This document shows positions 17,527 to 26,991 of a stretch of 64,000 nucleotides of DNA, one piece after another. The DNA is from Echinicola shivajiensis. Its GTDB lineage: Bacteria > Bacteroidota > Bacteroidia > Cytophagales > Cyclobacteriaceae. The stretch is from the NCBI RefSeq assembly GCF_018642165.1, contig NZ_JAHHZM010000001.1, forward strand, positions 186,001 through 250,000, read 5' to 3'. A program made the translations under genes and the position numbers. Under the pieces are notes generated by a model, which made no database searches, had not been told where the DNA came from, and was given only the letters and a program-made list of their open reading frames with translations. Numbering within the stretch: the stretch's first letter is position 1; every line of letters begins with the position of its first letter.

Positions 17527-18744
17527 TTAGTCTATTACTTGGAAAACAGTGACTCCCTCATCCTCTTCGATTTCTGACAGCGTATTTCCATCTTCCTTAC
17601 AATAACTAAAATACTTGATAGTACTTTTTCTTGATTCAAGCCAGATTTTTTCGGTTGTAACACCACCAAGTTTATTAAATCCGCCGACATCTTGATTGGG
17701 CTGGTCAAAGAGATAAGTATTGGATCCTTGACCAAAGAACGGTTGCTCGTTACCTTCACTATCAATATTGCTATATAGATCGCTGTTTTCGGGTATTCGA
17801 TATCCATAACCATTTTCCTCATCAAATGCCCCACCGATTAAGGTTCCATAAAAAACAGCATCTATGGGAATTGAAGCCTCAGTAACATTAAGTCCTTCAA
17901 ATACTGCAATACCATCAGCGGTATTGCTACCATCTCCAGACATATTTCCCAAAAGTCCACCGGTGGGATCCCCAAATCCGTCACCGCCATCCGTTTTGTA
18001 ATCTATTGTTCTAATCCAATTGGCATTACTGATATCTGTGCTATAACCATCATTTCCACTTCCACAGCTTCCATATCCAGAAAGTACTTTGGACATACCC
18101 CCTACATAGAAAAAAGAACCCTTTGCAGCCGAGCCTTCCTTAAGATCAAATTTTATGGTAGACATACCTCCTTCTGCCCAACCATTTGGGCCTGCTGCAC
18201 TGTTGTCACAAATGACAACCGAATATGGGGTTTGGGAAAAATCGATATCCTCGAGTGCCATTAACTGGATATATTCATATCCTCCTTTATGTTCTACAAT
18301 GATATTCCCTCCATCATAGGATGAAGAGGTCCCTGCAGCAGCACCATCAGAACCACGCGGATCAGAGCAAATACCCGTCACAATAATTGACGCGTTTTGT
18401 TTAATTACTTTTGTTATAACTGAAATGGATTCTTCCAAGCTGATATAATCTAACCTAAAGTTCCCGGACATAGGGCTGTCCTCGTTTCCAATAACCGTAT
18501 AAGAATATTCTCCCTCTGTAAGACCCGTAAATACAACCTTTCCTTCAATATCTGTATTTAGGGTTTCCAGTAGCTTACCAGTATCGTCATAAAGTTCTAC
18601 AGGAATATTTTCAAGTATAAATCCTTCTTCATCCAAAACCAGAAGGGAGTAGCTGAAGGTTGGTTCGTGGTCTGATTTGTCACTGCTATCACAACCATAT
18701 AACAAGGGAATAAGAGTTAATATAAAAAAGACTATTTTTTTCAT
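17527..18744 (-). CDS. Lipoprotein of unknown function, possible surface binding protein
   Basis: I do not recognise a family for the main body. Starting at 18744 the protein has a lipoprotein signal (ILTLIPLLYGC). Residues about 30-115 then look like a carboxypeptidase-regulatory or Cna-B-like beta sandwich. The remaining ~290 residues are rich in Gly, Asp and Asn, with segments such as TGICSDPRGSDGAAAG and GDGFGDPTGGLLGNMSGDG. They resemble secreted beta-rich binding or phosphoesterase-associated domains. It directly follows susD, the usual place for a surface glycan-binding protein (SusE/F-like), and precedes two EEP enzymes. A binding role is inferred from position only. Confidence 0.7.
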   Translation of the reverse strand: MKKIVFFILTLIPLLYGCDSSDKSDHEPTFSYSLLVLDEEGFILENIPVELYDDTGKLLETLNTDIEGKVVFTGLTEGEYSYTVIGNEDSPMSGNFRLDYISLEESISVITKVIKQNASIIVTGICSDPRGSDGAAAGTSSSYDGGNIIVEHKGGYEYIQLMALEDIDFSQTPYSVVICDNSAAGPNGWAEGGMSTIKFDLKEGSAAKGSFFYVGGMSKVLSGYGSCGSGNDGYSTDISNANWIRTIDYKTDGGDGFGDPTGGLLGNMSGDGSNTADGIAVFEGLNVTEASIPIDAVFYGTLIGGAFDEENGYGYRIPENSDLYSNIDSEGNEQPFFGQGSNTYLFDQPNQDVGGFNKLGGVTTEKIWLESRKSTIKYFSYCKEDGNTLSEIEEDEGVTVFQVID

Positions 18745-18791
18745 GGGTTTGATTGTTTTTAAATTTTTCGAAATATTGATAATTAGGGCTC

Positions 18792-20540
18792 TCAATTGTC
18801 CCATTGCGGATTCTGTTCAAGTGTTCTATTTAGCACGATTTCATCATATGGAACAGGATAAAGATATTGGTAGTCCTCCCATAGACGTGTTAGGTTTTGG
18901 AAAAGCAGCAGCTTTCCTTTATTCCCTTGGGACAACTTGAACTGGTTCCCATCAATCAGGTAATACGTTACACCTGATTCTGGATTTGAAGGTGTACTGG
19001 AAACAAATGAAACATCTGGAAAACCATCTTGATTAACATCCATTAGCTCATCCATTCTCTCTATATACATTCCATCATATTCCATCGTCAACAGGTGCCC
19101 TTGTTTCCATCTCATTAGATCCTGGAAACGTAACCCTTCCATGACTAACTCTATTCCCCTTTCCCTTCTGATTTCCAATAGAACGGGATCTGAAATTTCA
19201 GGAAAATAGTGTTCCTGAAGATAGGCGTCCACTTGGGTGGGAATGGAAGAATCAACAATCCCTGCTCTCTTCCTTAACAATTGGATGCTAATTTCCCAGT
19301 CATTTGATGTGAATCCTCCAATCTCCGCTTTTGCTTCGGCATAATTTAGAAGGATCTCCCCATAGCGTATCAAAGGCAGAGAATTATTGTTCTCAGCTAC
19401 TCCATCAGTTGCCTTGGAGTCCAATGTAAATTTAATAGGCTGATAACCTGAAAAGGAATATTTGAAATCAGTTGCTTCAGGTGTCCCCTCCCGGCTATAA
19501 TCTCCCATTCGTATGGTTTGTTGGAGTCTAAGGTCTCTGTTTTCTACCTCCTCCCAAAAAGGCAGTTCATCATAATTCTCATGATCTGTAAAACGGGAAC
19601 CATCACGATTGAGGTAAGTATTAATAAAAGTTTTGATTAGGTTTAACCGTTGCCCATAGGTTGAACTAGTAAAGTACCAATTGGCATCATGAAAAATACG
19701 CATAGACTGGCTACCAGCATAACTCAGTAGTACTTCGTCAGACTGTACCGACTCCTGAATAAAAAGATTTCGGTAACTAAGGTCCCCATCTGTATCATGG
19801 AGCTGGTATTTTCCACTTTCCATAATCTCTTCGGCCGCTGTAACCGCTTCAATTAACCAAGCTTCAGCACTTGTTTGCAAACCTATTTCATCATGATATT
19901 TTCTATAGGTTCCTTCATAAAGACAAACTCTTGATTTGAATCCCAATGCAACCCACTTCGTAACCATCGTTCCAGTTTCGTCTTTTAGGGAACGGATATT
20001 TTCGCAAGCAAAATTCAAATCTTCAAGAATTTTATCCATAACAAATTCCCTACTGTCTCTTGCCTTGTATATATCAGGGTCAGAAACATCCAGGGTTTTG
20101 TCATACCAAGGTACTCCTCCCCATTTCTGTACCTTTTCATAGTAAAACCAGGCTCTGAAAAAGCGGGCCACCCCTTCAAAGTGTCCTTTTGCTTCATCAG
20201 GAATATCGGCCTTATCAAAATTCTCCAAAAAATAATTGATATTCCTGAGCTGGGACCAACTCCACCCTCCAACATCATGAGAAGTATAAGTACCCGTAAG
20301 ATAAGAAGTTACCGTATTCCTTACCATGTAATCACTTACTGCATCCCCACGAACAATAGCATCTCCATCGGGTAGTATCCTATAAAAAGAATTGGTATAT
20401 AATTGTAGGTCATTTGCACTGTTAAAAGCGTTTTCTGGTGAAATTGTATCTATTGGCGAAAGGTTAAGTTCTTCAGAACACCCTGCCATTAACCATACGC
20501 ATATCACCCAAACATTATAAAATAGCTTTTTCATTTTCAT
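18792..20540 (-). CDS. SusD/RagB outer-membrane nutrient-binding lipoprotein (locus A)
   Basis: SusD proteins form the lid of the SusC channel and bind the incoming glycan or oligomer at the cell surface. This 582-residue protein has a lipobox (WLMAGC), the SusD-like helical N-terminal part (DTISPENAFNSANDLQLYTNSFYRIL), a TPR-like core (FRAWFYYEKVQKWGG) and a RagB/SusD C-terminal block (RRERGIELVMEGLRFQDLMRWKQG). The usual ending YLYPVPYDEIVLN-x-x-LEQNPQW is intact. It begins 12 bases after the susC stop. Its ligand is unknown, and its phosphohydrolase neighbours point to a phosphate-containing substrate. Confidence 0.95.
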   Translation of the reverse strand: MKMKKLFYNVWVICVWLMAGCSEELNLSPIDTISPENAFNSANDLQLYTNSFYRILPDGDAIVRGDAVSDYMVRNTVTSYLTGTYTSHDVGGWSWSQLRNINYFLENFDKADIPDEAKGHFEGVARFFRAWFYYEKVQKWGGVPWYDKTLDVSDPDIYKARDSREFVMDKILEDLNFACENIRSLKDETGTMVTKWVALGFKSRVCLYEGTYRKYHDEIGLQTSAEAWLIEAVTAAEEIMESGKYQLHDTDGDLSYRNLFIQESVQSDEVLLSYAGSQSMRIFHDANWYFTSSTYGQRLNLIKTFINTYLNRDGSRFTDHENYDELPFWEEVENRDLRLQQTIRMGDYSREGTPEATDFKYSFSGYQPIKFTLDSKATDGVAENNNSLPLIRYGEILLNYAEAKAEIGGFTSNDWEISIQLLRKRAGIVDSSIPTQVDAYLQEHYFPEISDPVLLEIRRERGIELVMEGLRFQDLMRWKQGHLLTMEYDGMYIERMDELMDVNQDGFPDVSFVSSTPSNPESGVTYYLIDGNQFKLSQGNKGKLLLFQNLTRLWEDYQYLYPVPYDEIVLNRTLEQNPQWDN

Positions 20541-20552
20541 TGAATTTGAGTT

Positions 20553-23500
20553 TTAAAAGGTGACATTAATACCTAGAGTATAGGTCTTGAGCATGGGATA
20601 CCTCATCCCATTTCCCCGATTAGATGCCAATTCTGGATCCGAACCCTCAATCACCTCTGGATCCATTGTCTTCATAATTTTGAACATAGGGGAATAGGTC
20701 CATAGGTTCTGCCCATTAAAATAAACTCTAGCTTTAGAAAGCCCTTTAATGCTATTAATTATAGCTGAAGGCAAGTCATATCCTATCGTAAGGTTTTTCA
20801 GTCTAACGTAAGCTGCATTTTGAATGTATTTGCTTTGCTCAACCCTAAGTTCACCACGACTATTAAGAGCAACATAACCTCGCAACCTAGGAAAATAGCT
20901 ATCAGGATTGTTTTCCGACCACATCATAGACTCCATTTCTGCTGGATGCCAGCTGTAAGGCCGGTTATATGCCCCCCAAAAAAGGGAATTGTCTGTCCCA
21001 GGCCAGAATTCCCTTTTACCTACCCCTTGAAAGAAAAGAGAGAGGGAAAAGTTGTTCCATTCCATATTGGACAAAAAACCAAATTGGTAACGAGGGGTTG
21101 AATTTCCGATCACCCTCCTGTCCCCAGGGTCATCCACTGTATTGCTACCAGGAAGAATTACTCCATCACCATTTAAATCTTTGAATTTGATATCCCCAGG
21201 CATGGGATTATTTGCAGCTGAAACCCTGATATAGCTTTGATCAGCATGGTCTTCGATATCCTTTTGATCGGTAAAATATCCATCATTGACAAAGCCCCAA
21301 ATTTCCCCTAGTATCTGCCCCTCATAATAATCACTAAGAACCTTTTCCGGGTTATTGTATTTGGTTACTTTTGTAATATTATCAGATATAGTCATCCTCA
21401 AACTATAGGTAAGCGGCTTATCCCATGATATTTGATCCCGCCAACTCAATGATAATTCCCACCCCTTAGTCTGCAAATCAGCAAAATTTCCTTTTGGTTC
21501 AGAAGCTCCAAAAACAGAAGGTAAAGGAGTGCTTTTTGTAAACATGTCCGTAGTATTACGAATATACCAATCAAAGGTAGCTGTCAATTGGTCACCGAAC
21601 ATCCCTACATCTGTTCCCAAGTTTAAAGTAGTGGCAGTTTCCCAAGTAAGTCCGTTAGGTACTACCTTAGGATTACTAGTATATAAAGGATTTGAACCAT
21701 TAATATATCTTCCCAACAAACCGACGGACATCGTTCCTAAGTATTGGTATGGAGAGATATTACCATTTCCTAGTGATCCGTATGATCCCCTTAGCTTGAA
21801 CTGTGGTATAGTTTCACTTAGAGATTCCCAAAAATCCTCTCCAGAAACTCTCCATCCAAGAGATGCAGATGGAAAAAAGCCCCACTGCTGGTTTTTTGGA
21901 AATTTGGAAGAACCATCATATCTACCATTAACTTCGATAAGGTATTTATCATCATAAGAATAATTGAACCTAAAAAATGTGCCCAGTATTGCCCATTCAC
22001 TGCCCCCTCCTTTTAACAATATGTTTTGCCCAGTGGCAAGAGTAAAATCTGGCAACAGAGGGTTTATCAAGTTATCTCGCTCTAGATAATGACGTTTTAG
22101 GCTGGACATTTCGTAGTTATATCCAATCATTCCTTTAAAAAAATGAGCCTTGAGTCTTTCCTCATAAGATGCAAACAAATTGAACCCCTTATAACTCGTG
22201 GTATTATCTTCCTCAATCAACTTATTCTCTCCTCGTTCACGAGATTCCGACGGAGAAATGCTGTACGGCACAGGGGTATACTGCCAAACAGTATTATCGT
22301 AAATCTTATTGAAGGTATAATTACCATTCACACTTAAGCGATCATCCAATAGTTTCGCTGAAAAATCGATTGTATTTTGTAATCTTGAGCGGTTTTGATC
22401 TCTATAATTTCCACCTGAGATAAAACTTCCAAATACCAATGCTCCATTTTGAGTAATGGATCCGTCAGGATTTGTTAGCATCGCAATTGGAAAAGCCTCA
22501 TCTGAAACCCTTCTAAATACAGGTGTATTTGAGGGGTGATTCAAAATGGGATAGAAATATTCCATATCCGAATACTCAAAATTGTTATTAACCTTTAACC
22601 AATCGGTTATATACACCCCTCCTTTAGCACGCAAATTATAAATTGAATAGTCGTCTGGATTGTACCTAAAAATTCCATCTTGAGAATTAAACCTTCCAGA
22701 AACATAAAAGTCACTTCTTTCACCGCTTCCTGAGACACTTAAATTGTACTCTTTTGAAGCCATGCGATCGGCATAAAGCTCCTTCATCCAATCTGTGCTG
22801 CCATAATAAACATAGTTTCCTGTGGCTGGATTCACCTCCACCATAGGCAACTTTGGGTCTTCGTGTCGCTTTTTCAGTTCATCAAGATAATCTAGAGAAA
22901 ACGGGAACACACTATTCACTTTAGAAGGATGAGTCTTGTAATCATTCCATGAATAATAGGCATGGTCAAACAACTTCGCCCAAGTATAACCATCCGTCAC
23001 CAGATCTGGCTTAATAGTTCTATCATTTAAAGAAATGTTCGAAGAAAAATTAACCTGAGACTTAGTTTTACCTGCTTTTTTAGTGGTAAACAAAACAACA
23101 CCAAAACTTCCTCTAGCCCCATATATCGCGGCAGATGCGGCATCTTTCAAAACCGTGACACTTTCAATATCATTGGGGTTAAGCAGAGATGGATCCCCTG
23201 GAACCCCATCAATCAAAACCAATGCACTTCCTCCCGAACCAATAGATGTTCCTCCCCTTACATTAAATGAAGAGGTCCTCGTAGGTTTTCCATCTCCCAT
23301 TTCAATGTTAAGATTTGGAATAACCCCTTGCAGTCCTCTAGTGGCATTTGGCATTGGTCGATTCTCAAATGCTTCCTCTCCAATTTGATCAACTGCACCT
23401 GTCAGGTTAATTTTCTTTTGAGTCCCGTAGCCGACTACCACAACCTCTTCCAACTCCTCCAAATTCATCTTTAAACCTACAGAGATTTGAGATTCATTAT

Positions 23501-23798
23501 TAATCATCACCTCTCTTGGATAATAACCAACATAAGAAAAAACTAAAACACTCCCCTTTTCCTCTGGAATATTTATAGAAAATCTACCGTTAATATCTGT
23601 AGATGCACCTATTGTAGAATCTTTTAGCCTAACCGTAACCCCTGGTATTGTTTCCTTAGTTGATTCATCGAAAACTTCACCTGAAACCAGAATGGAATTT
23701 TGTGCATAAGAGATGGTTTTTGCAGCAAAAAACAAGACTACAATTATTAGAAATTTCACCCGCTCCAATTGCTGGAGCAGACAGCTCTTCTTTTTCAT
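20553..23798 (-). CDS. SusC/RagA TonB-dependent outer-membrane transporter (locus A)
   Basis: This 1081-residue importer has a signal peptide. A carboxypeptidase-regulatory-like domain follows at about residues 35-110 (GVTVRLKDSTIGASTDINGRF). Next comes the TonB-box-like VVVVGYGTQKK near 120. The plug domain (residues ~125-235) contains the SusC signature LKDAASAAIYGARGSFGVVL, and the rest is a 22-strand barrel ending in YTLGINVTF. It is the first gene of the leftward locus A operon and is divergent from a DeoR regulator. Compared with SusC2 the barrels differ in length (1081 versus 1008 residues), so the two importers may accept related but not identical ligands. Confidence 0.95.
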   Translation of the reverse strand: MKKKSCLLQQLERVKFLIIVVLFFAAKTISYAQNSILVSGEVFDESTKETIPGVTVRLKDSTIGASTDINGRFSINIPEEKGSVLVFSYVGYYPREVMINNESQISVGLKMNLEELEEVVVVGYGTQKKINLTGAVDQIGEEAFENRPMPNATRGLQGVIPNLNIEMGDGKPTRTSSFNVRGGTSIGSGGSALVLIDGVPGDPSLLNPNDIESVTVLKDAASAAIYGARGSFGVVLFTTKKAGKTKSQVNFSSNISLNDRTIKPDLVTDGYTWAKLFDHAYYSWNDYKTHPSKVNSVFPFSLDYLDELKKRHEDPKLPMVEVNPATGNYVYYGSTDWMKELYADRMASKEYNLSVSGSGERSDFYVSGRFNSQDGIFRYNPDDYSIYNLRAKGGVYITDWLKVNNNFEYSDMEYFYPILNHPSNTPVFRRVSDEAFPIAMLTNPDGSITQNGALVFGSFISGGNYRDQNRSRLQNTIDFSAKLLDDRLSVNGNYTFNKIYDNTVWQYTPVPYSISPSESRERGENKLIEEDNTTSYKGFNLFASYEERLKAHFFKGMIGYNYEMSSLKRHYLERDNLINPLLPDFTLATGQNILLKGGGSEWAILGTFFRFNYSYDDKYLIEVNGRYDGSSKFPKNQQWGFFPSASLGWRVSGEDFWESLSETIPQFKLRGSYGSLGNGNISPYQYLGTMSVGLLGRYINGSNPLYTSNPKVVPNGLTWETATTLNLGTDVGMFGDQLTATFDWYIRNTTDMFTKSTPLPSVFGASEPKGNFADLQTKGWELSLSWRDQISWDKPLTYSLRMTISDNITKVTKYNNPEKVLSDYYEGQILGEIWGFVNDGYFTDQKDIEDHADQSYIRVSAANNPMPGDIKFKDLNGDGVILPGSNTVDDPGDRRVIGNSTPRYQFGFLSNMEWNNFSLSLFFQGVGKREFWPGTDNSLFWGAYNRPYSWHPAEMESMMWSENNPDSYFPRLRGYVALNSRGELRVEQSKYIQNAAYVRLKNLTIGYDLPSAIINSIKGLSKARVYFNGQNLWTYSPMFKIMKTMDPEVIEGSDPELASNRGNGMRYPMLKTYTLGINVTF

Positions 23799-23914
23799 AC
23801 ATAAATATTTTGGGTTTGAATAATTTGACTATAACAATCTCATAAATAAACATATTTTAATTATTTTAAACAAATAATAACAATAATAATAAAGATTATT
23901 TAACTTTTTAAAAT

Positions 23915-23924
23915 TCAAATAAAC
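23915..23924 (-). promoter_or_regulatory. Shared motif upstream of susC1, candidate -7 box
   Basis: On the minus strand this reads GTTTATTTGA, one mismatch from the Bacteroidetes -7 consensus TAnnTTTG. The same ten bases occur upstream of susC2 (41992-42001), at a similar distance from the start (about 117 and 96 bases). Conservation between the two loci in otherwise AT-rich, diverged DNA suggests a promoter or operator site. Confidence 0.35.
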
Positions 23925-23996
23925 ATTTTAGAACATCACTAGGGCTACAAACATTAAATAAAACAACAATTACTAATAATTAATTAAACATAAATT

Positions 23997-24004
23997 TATA
24001 TTTG
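23997..24004 (+). promoter_or_regulatory. Bacteroidetes -7 promoter box of deoR1
   Basis: TATATTTG matches TAnnTTTG exactly and ends 43 bases before the deoR1 ATG. The identical box precedes deoR2 at nearly the same distance. No clear -33 TTTG is seen at the usual spacing. Confidence 0.5.
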
Positions 24005-24047
24005 CATAACATTACATTATATTTAATTATGTTAAAAAAATATCTAA

Positions 24048-24812
24048 ATGGACATAACTGAAAGGCATGAGTTAATCTTAAAAAAACTCCAAGAAGACGG
24101 GAAAGTAAAAATTCAGGAATTAAGCGACCTACTAAATGTCTCAGGGGTAACCATCAGAAAAGACTTAAAACTTTTAGAGGACAAACAGTTACTTTTTCGC
24201 ACAAAGGGAGGGGCTTCCACCAACAACCCATACATGAATGAAAGACCTATTAATGAAAAAGAACTAATTAACTTTGAGGAAAAAGAAAAAATTGCAAAAG
24301 AAGCGGTAAAATTAATTGGAAACAATGACTCAATCATCATAGGTTCCGGAACAACAGTTTACCAATTGGCAAAACACCTTAATCCCCAAAATCGCCTAAA
24401 CGTGATTACTCCTGCAGTAAAAGTAACAATAGAACTGTGCGACAAACCAAATATTGAAACTATTCAATTGGGAGGAATAATAAGAAAAAGTTCCTCTTCT
24501 ATAACAGGGCCAGATGCTGAAAACACACTTGAAAACATTTCCTCAGGACTATTATTTCTTGGTGTTGATGGGATAGATTTAGATTTCGGTATATCTATTA
24601 CCAACCTAGCCGAAGCTACATTGAACAAAAAAATGATTGATGCTTCCCAATCACTGATTGTTTTGGCTGACAGCTCCAAATTTGGAAGAAGGGGGCTAGG
24701 CAAGATATGTTCATTGGATCAAGTTCAATACATTATTACTGATGAAAAAGCTCCGTCAGGCATGATTAAGTCACTTTTAGAAAGAGATATAAAAGTAATT
24801 ATAGCCAAATAA
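24048..24812 (+). CDS. DeoR/GlpR-family transcriptional regulator, copy 1
   Basis: This 254-residue protein has an N-terminal DeoR winged helix (residues ~5-60, VKIQELSDLLNVSGVTIRKDLKLL). A sugar-phosphate-sensing DeoRC domain follows, with IIGSGTTVYQLA near residue 98, FLGVDGID near 177 and LADSSKFGRRGL near 213. Such regulators usually repress sugar or polyol operons until a phosphorylated intermediate binds. It is divergent from susC1 with 249 bases between, so it very likely controls locus A. It is the close paralogue of a second regulator of the same length next to susC2. Effector identity cannot be read from sequence; a pentulose or triose phosphate is plausible given the kinases nearby. 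Confidence 0.93.
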   Translation: MDITERHELILKKLQEDGKVKIQELSDLLNVSGVTIRKDLKLLEDKQLLFRTKGGASTNNPYMNERPINEKELINFEEKEKIAKEAVKLIGNNDSIIIGSGTTVYQLAKHLNPQNRLNVITPAVKVTIELCDKPNIETIQLGGIIRKSSSSITGPDAENTLENISSGLLFLGVDGIDLDFGISITNLAEATLNKKMIDASQSLIVLADSSKFGRRGLGKICSLDQVQYIITDEKAPSGMIKSLLERDIKVIIAK

Positions 24813-24968
24813 AAGCCCTATATTAAAAAATCAATCTTTAACTAGAAAAACATTTGTGTTGAGTAAACCAAAGGATTGTCTACTTACATTCTAAACCTAT
24901 TTTTATAGGATTATAAAGAATAAAATAAGGAAAACGTAAAAAATGATTTTAAAAAAACAAAGTGTGTG

Positions 24969-25029
24969 TAGGGGGCAATTATTCATAATTTTTAAACTAA
25001 TCACTTAAAATCATTAATTGCTCCCCCTA
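24969..25029. repeat. Imperfect inverted repeat between convergent genes
   Basis: The left arm (24970-24981, AGGGGGCAATTA) pairs with the right arm near 25015-25028 (TAATTGCTCCCCCT), with one or two unpaired bases and a loop of about 33 bases. It lies in the 222-base gap where deoR1 and the transketolase operon converge, so it may help stop transcription. There is no proper T-run on either side. Confidence 0.4.
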
Positions 25030-25034
25030 AAAAA

Positions 25035-26027
25035 TCACAATAGCAAATCTTTTATAGTTAATTTTCTAGCGATAGCTTTTTTAGCTGCTTTAACAATATT
25101 GTCTGCATTCAATCCATATTTTTCCAATAGGTCAGTTGGCGTTCCTGATTCACCAAATGAATCATCTACACCAATGAATTCTTGTGGAGAAGGATTGTTT
25201 CTGGCCAAAGTTTGGGCAACACTGTCACCAAGACCACCATTATATTGGTGTTCTTCAGCAGTAACACAAGCACCTGTTTTGGCTACAGATTCCAAGATAG
25301 CCTCAGTATCCAATGGCTTGATGGTGTGAATATTGATTACCTCAGCGCTGATACCTTCTTCTCTTAGCTTAGCTTCTGCTACTACAGCTTCCCATACCAA
25401 GTGACCGGTAGCAAAGATGGTTACGTCTGTTCCTTCGATCATTTTCCAAGCTTTACCAATTTCAAATTTTTGGTCAGCAGGAGTGAAGATAGGCCATTTT
25501 GGACGACCAAACCTCAAGTAAACAGGACCTTCGTATTCTGCGATGGCCATGGTTGCTGCTTTTGTCTGATTATAATCACAAGGGTTGATTACAGTCATGT
25601 TTGGCAACATTCTCATCATGCCCAAATCTTCAAGAATCTGGTGAGTAGCACCATCTTCCCCTAAAGTCAATCCAGCGTGAGAAGCACAGATTTTGACGTT
25701 TTTCTCAGAATAGGCAATGGACTGGCGAATTTGGTCATACACACGTCCAGTAGAGAAGTTGGCAAAGGTTCCGGTAAAAGGAATTTTACCATTGATGCTC
25801 ATACCAGCTGCCAAGCCCATCATATTGGCTTCTGCAATACCTACCTGGAAGAATCTTTCAGGGAATTCCTTCTGGAAGGCACCCATTTTAAGGGATCCGA
25901 TAAGGTCAGCGCAAAGTCCCACTACATTTGGGTTTTTACGTCCTGCTTCTAGCAAGCCATCTCCAAATCCAGAACGGGTATCTTGCTTTTCTGTATAGGT
26001 GAATTTAGTTTCTAAAGTCTTTTCCAT
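25035..26027 (-). CDS. Transketolase, C-terminal subunit
   Basis: This is the second half of a split transketolase, covering the pyrimidine-binding and C-terminal domains. The start at 26027 ([20 protein letters not shown]) is preferred to an ATG 21 bases upstream. About 330 residues. The catalytic Glu of the thiamine diphosphate site is in [15 protein letters not shown] near residue 83. [13 protein letters not shown] and the C-terminal domain ([21 protein letters not shown]) follow. It pairs with the adjacent N-terminal subunit to move two-carbon units between sugar phosphates in the cytosol. It is the last gene of the locus B operon. Base composition in the sampled part looks richer in G+C than the kinase genes beside it. 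Confidence 0.92.
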   Translation of the reverse strand: MEKTLETKFTYTEKQDTRSGFGDGLLEAGRKNPNVVGLCADLIGSLKMGAFQKEFPERFFQVGIAEANMMGLAAGMSINGKIPFTGTFANFSTGRVYDQIRQSIAYSEKNVKICASHAGLTLGEDGATHQILEDLGMMRMLPNMTVINPCDYNQTKAATMAIAEYEGPVYLRFGRPKWPIFTPADQKFEIGKAWKMIEGTDVTIFATGHLVWEAVVAEAKLREEGISAEVINIHTIKPLDTEAILESVAKTGACVTAEEHQYNGGLGDSVAQTLARNNPSPQEFIGVDDSFGESGTPTDLLEKYGLNADNIVKAAKKAIARKLTIKDLLL

Positions 26028-26093
26028 TTTTTGATCGGTTAAGCCCAAGTAATCTGAACTGATCAGGGATTGGGCGGTTAACTGTTTTGTTGA

Positions 26094-26945
26094 TTAATAG
26101 TCACCAAGGGTTTCTTCCAACTGACCCAAGGCATTCTCCAATTGTTCATCACTTGGAGCGATTCCGTGCCACTTGTGTGTACCGACCATAAAATCAACAC
26201 CGTATCCCATTTCAGTATGAAGCAGGTTCAATACCGGCTTACCTTTACCCAATAGTGTTTTGGCATATGCCAAGCCAGCCACTACTGATTCCATATCATT
26301 TCCTTTTAGGGTATCGATAACTTCCCATCCGAAAGCTTCCCATTTTGATTTCAAATCTTGTAGGCTCATTACAGCTTCTGTAGGACCATCTATTTGCTGG
26401 CCGTTGAAGTCAATGGTTGCAATCAAATTGTCCACTTTATGGTGTGGAGCATACATAGCTGCTTCCCAGATTTGTCCTTCTTGCTGTTCACCATCTCCCA
26501 TCAAGGCATAAACAACACCTTCATCACCGTCTATTTTCTTAGCCTGGGCAGCACCTATGGCTACAGAAAGTCCCTGACCCAAAGATCCAGAAGCAATTCT
26601 GATACCTGGAAGTCCTTCCTCGGTAGCTGGGTGACCTTGTAATCTGCTATCGATCTTTCTAAAAGTCTTTAGCTCTTCAGTATTGAAATATCCGCTTCTG
26701 GCCAAAACACTGTACCATACTGGTGAGATGTGTCCGTTTGAAAGGAAGAAAAGGTCTTCTCCTTTTCCTTCCATGCTGAAGTCGGATTTATGATTCATTT
26801 GGTTGAAGTACAGTGCCACGAAAAATTCTGTACATCCCAAAGAGGCACCTGGGTGCCCGGATTGTACTTCGTGAACCATACGTAAAATGTCCCGTCTCAC
26901 TTGTGAGGCAGTCTTTTTTAGTTGTTCAGTGGATTGCTTTTCCAT
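26094..26945 (-). CDS. Transketolase, N-terminal (TPP-binding) subunit
   Basis: This 283-residue protein is the thiamine-diphosphate-binding half of a split transketolase. The PP-module motif is MGDGEQQEGQIWEA near residue 150, followed by IDFNGQQIDGPT, the usual GDG...N pattern binding TPP and Mg. The substrate-facing motif SGHPGASLG appears near residue 29 and GSLGQGLSVAIGAA near 119. It is 66 bases upstream of the C-terminal partner. Together with the kinases, it would feed a ketose phosphate into the pentose phosphate pathway. It could alternatively be the housekeeping transketolase of the cell that happens to lie here. The close similarity to standard split transketolases fits either. 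Confidence 0.92.
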   Translation of the reverse strand: MEKQSTEQLKKTASQVRRDILRMVHEVQSGHPGASLGCTEFFVALYFNQMNHKSDFSMEGKGEDLFFLSNGHISPVWYSVLARSGYFNTEELKTFRKIDSRLQGHPATEEGLPGIRIASGSLGQGLSVAIGAAQAKKIDGDEGVVYALMGDGEQQEGQIWEAAMYAPHHKVDNLIATIDFNGQQIDGPTEAVMSLQDLKSKWEAFGWEVIDTLKGNDMESVVAGLAYAKTLLGKGKPVLNLLHTEMGYGVDFMVGTHKWHGIAPSDEQLENALGQLEETLGDY

Positions 26946-26991
26946 TTTAAAGGAATTAATTAAGTATTTGATTTGAATGTTCTTTTGTTTT

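Noticed and set aside
24969-25029. Inverted repeat as a bidirectional terminator
   Set aside because: The arms pair well, but no T-run follows on either strand, so I list it only as a repeat.
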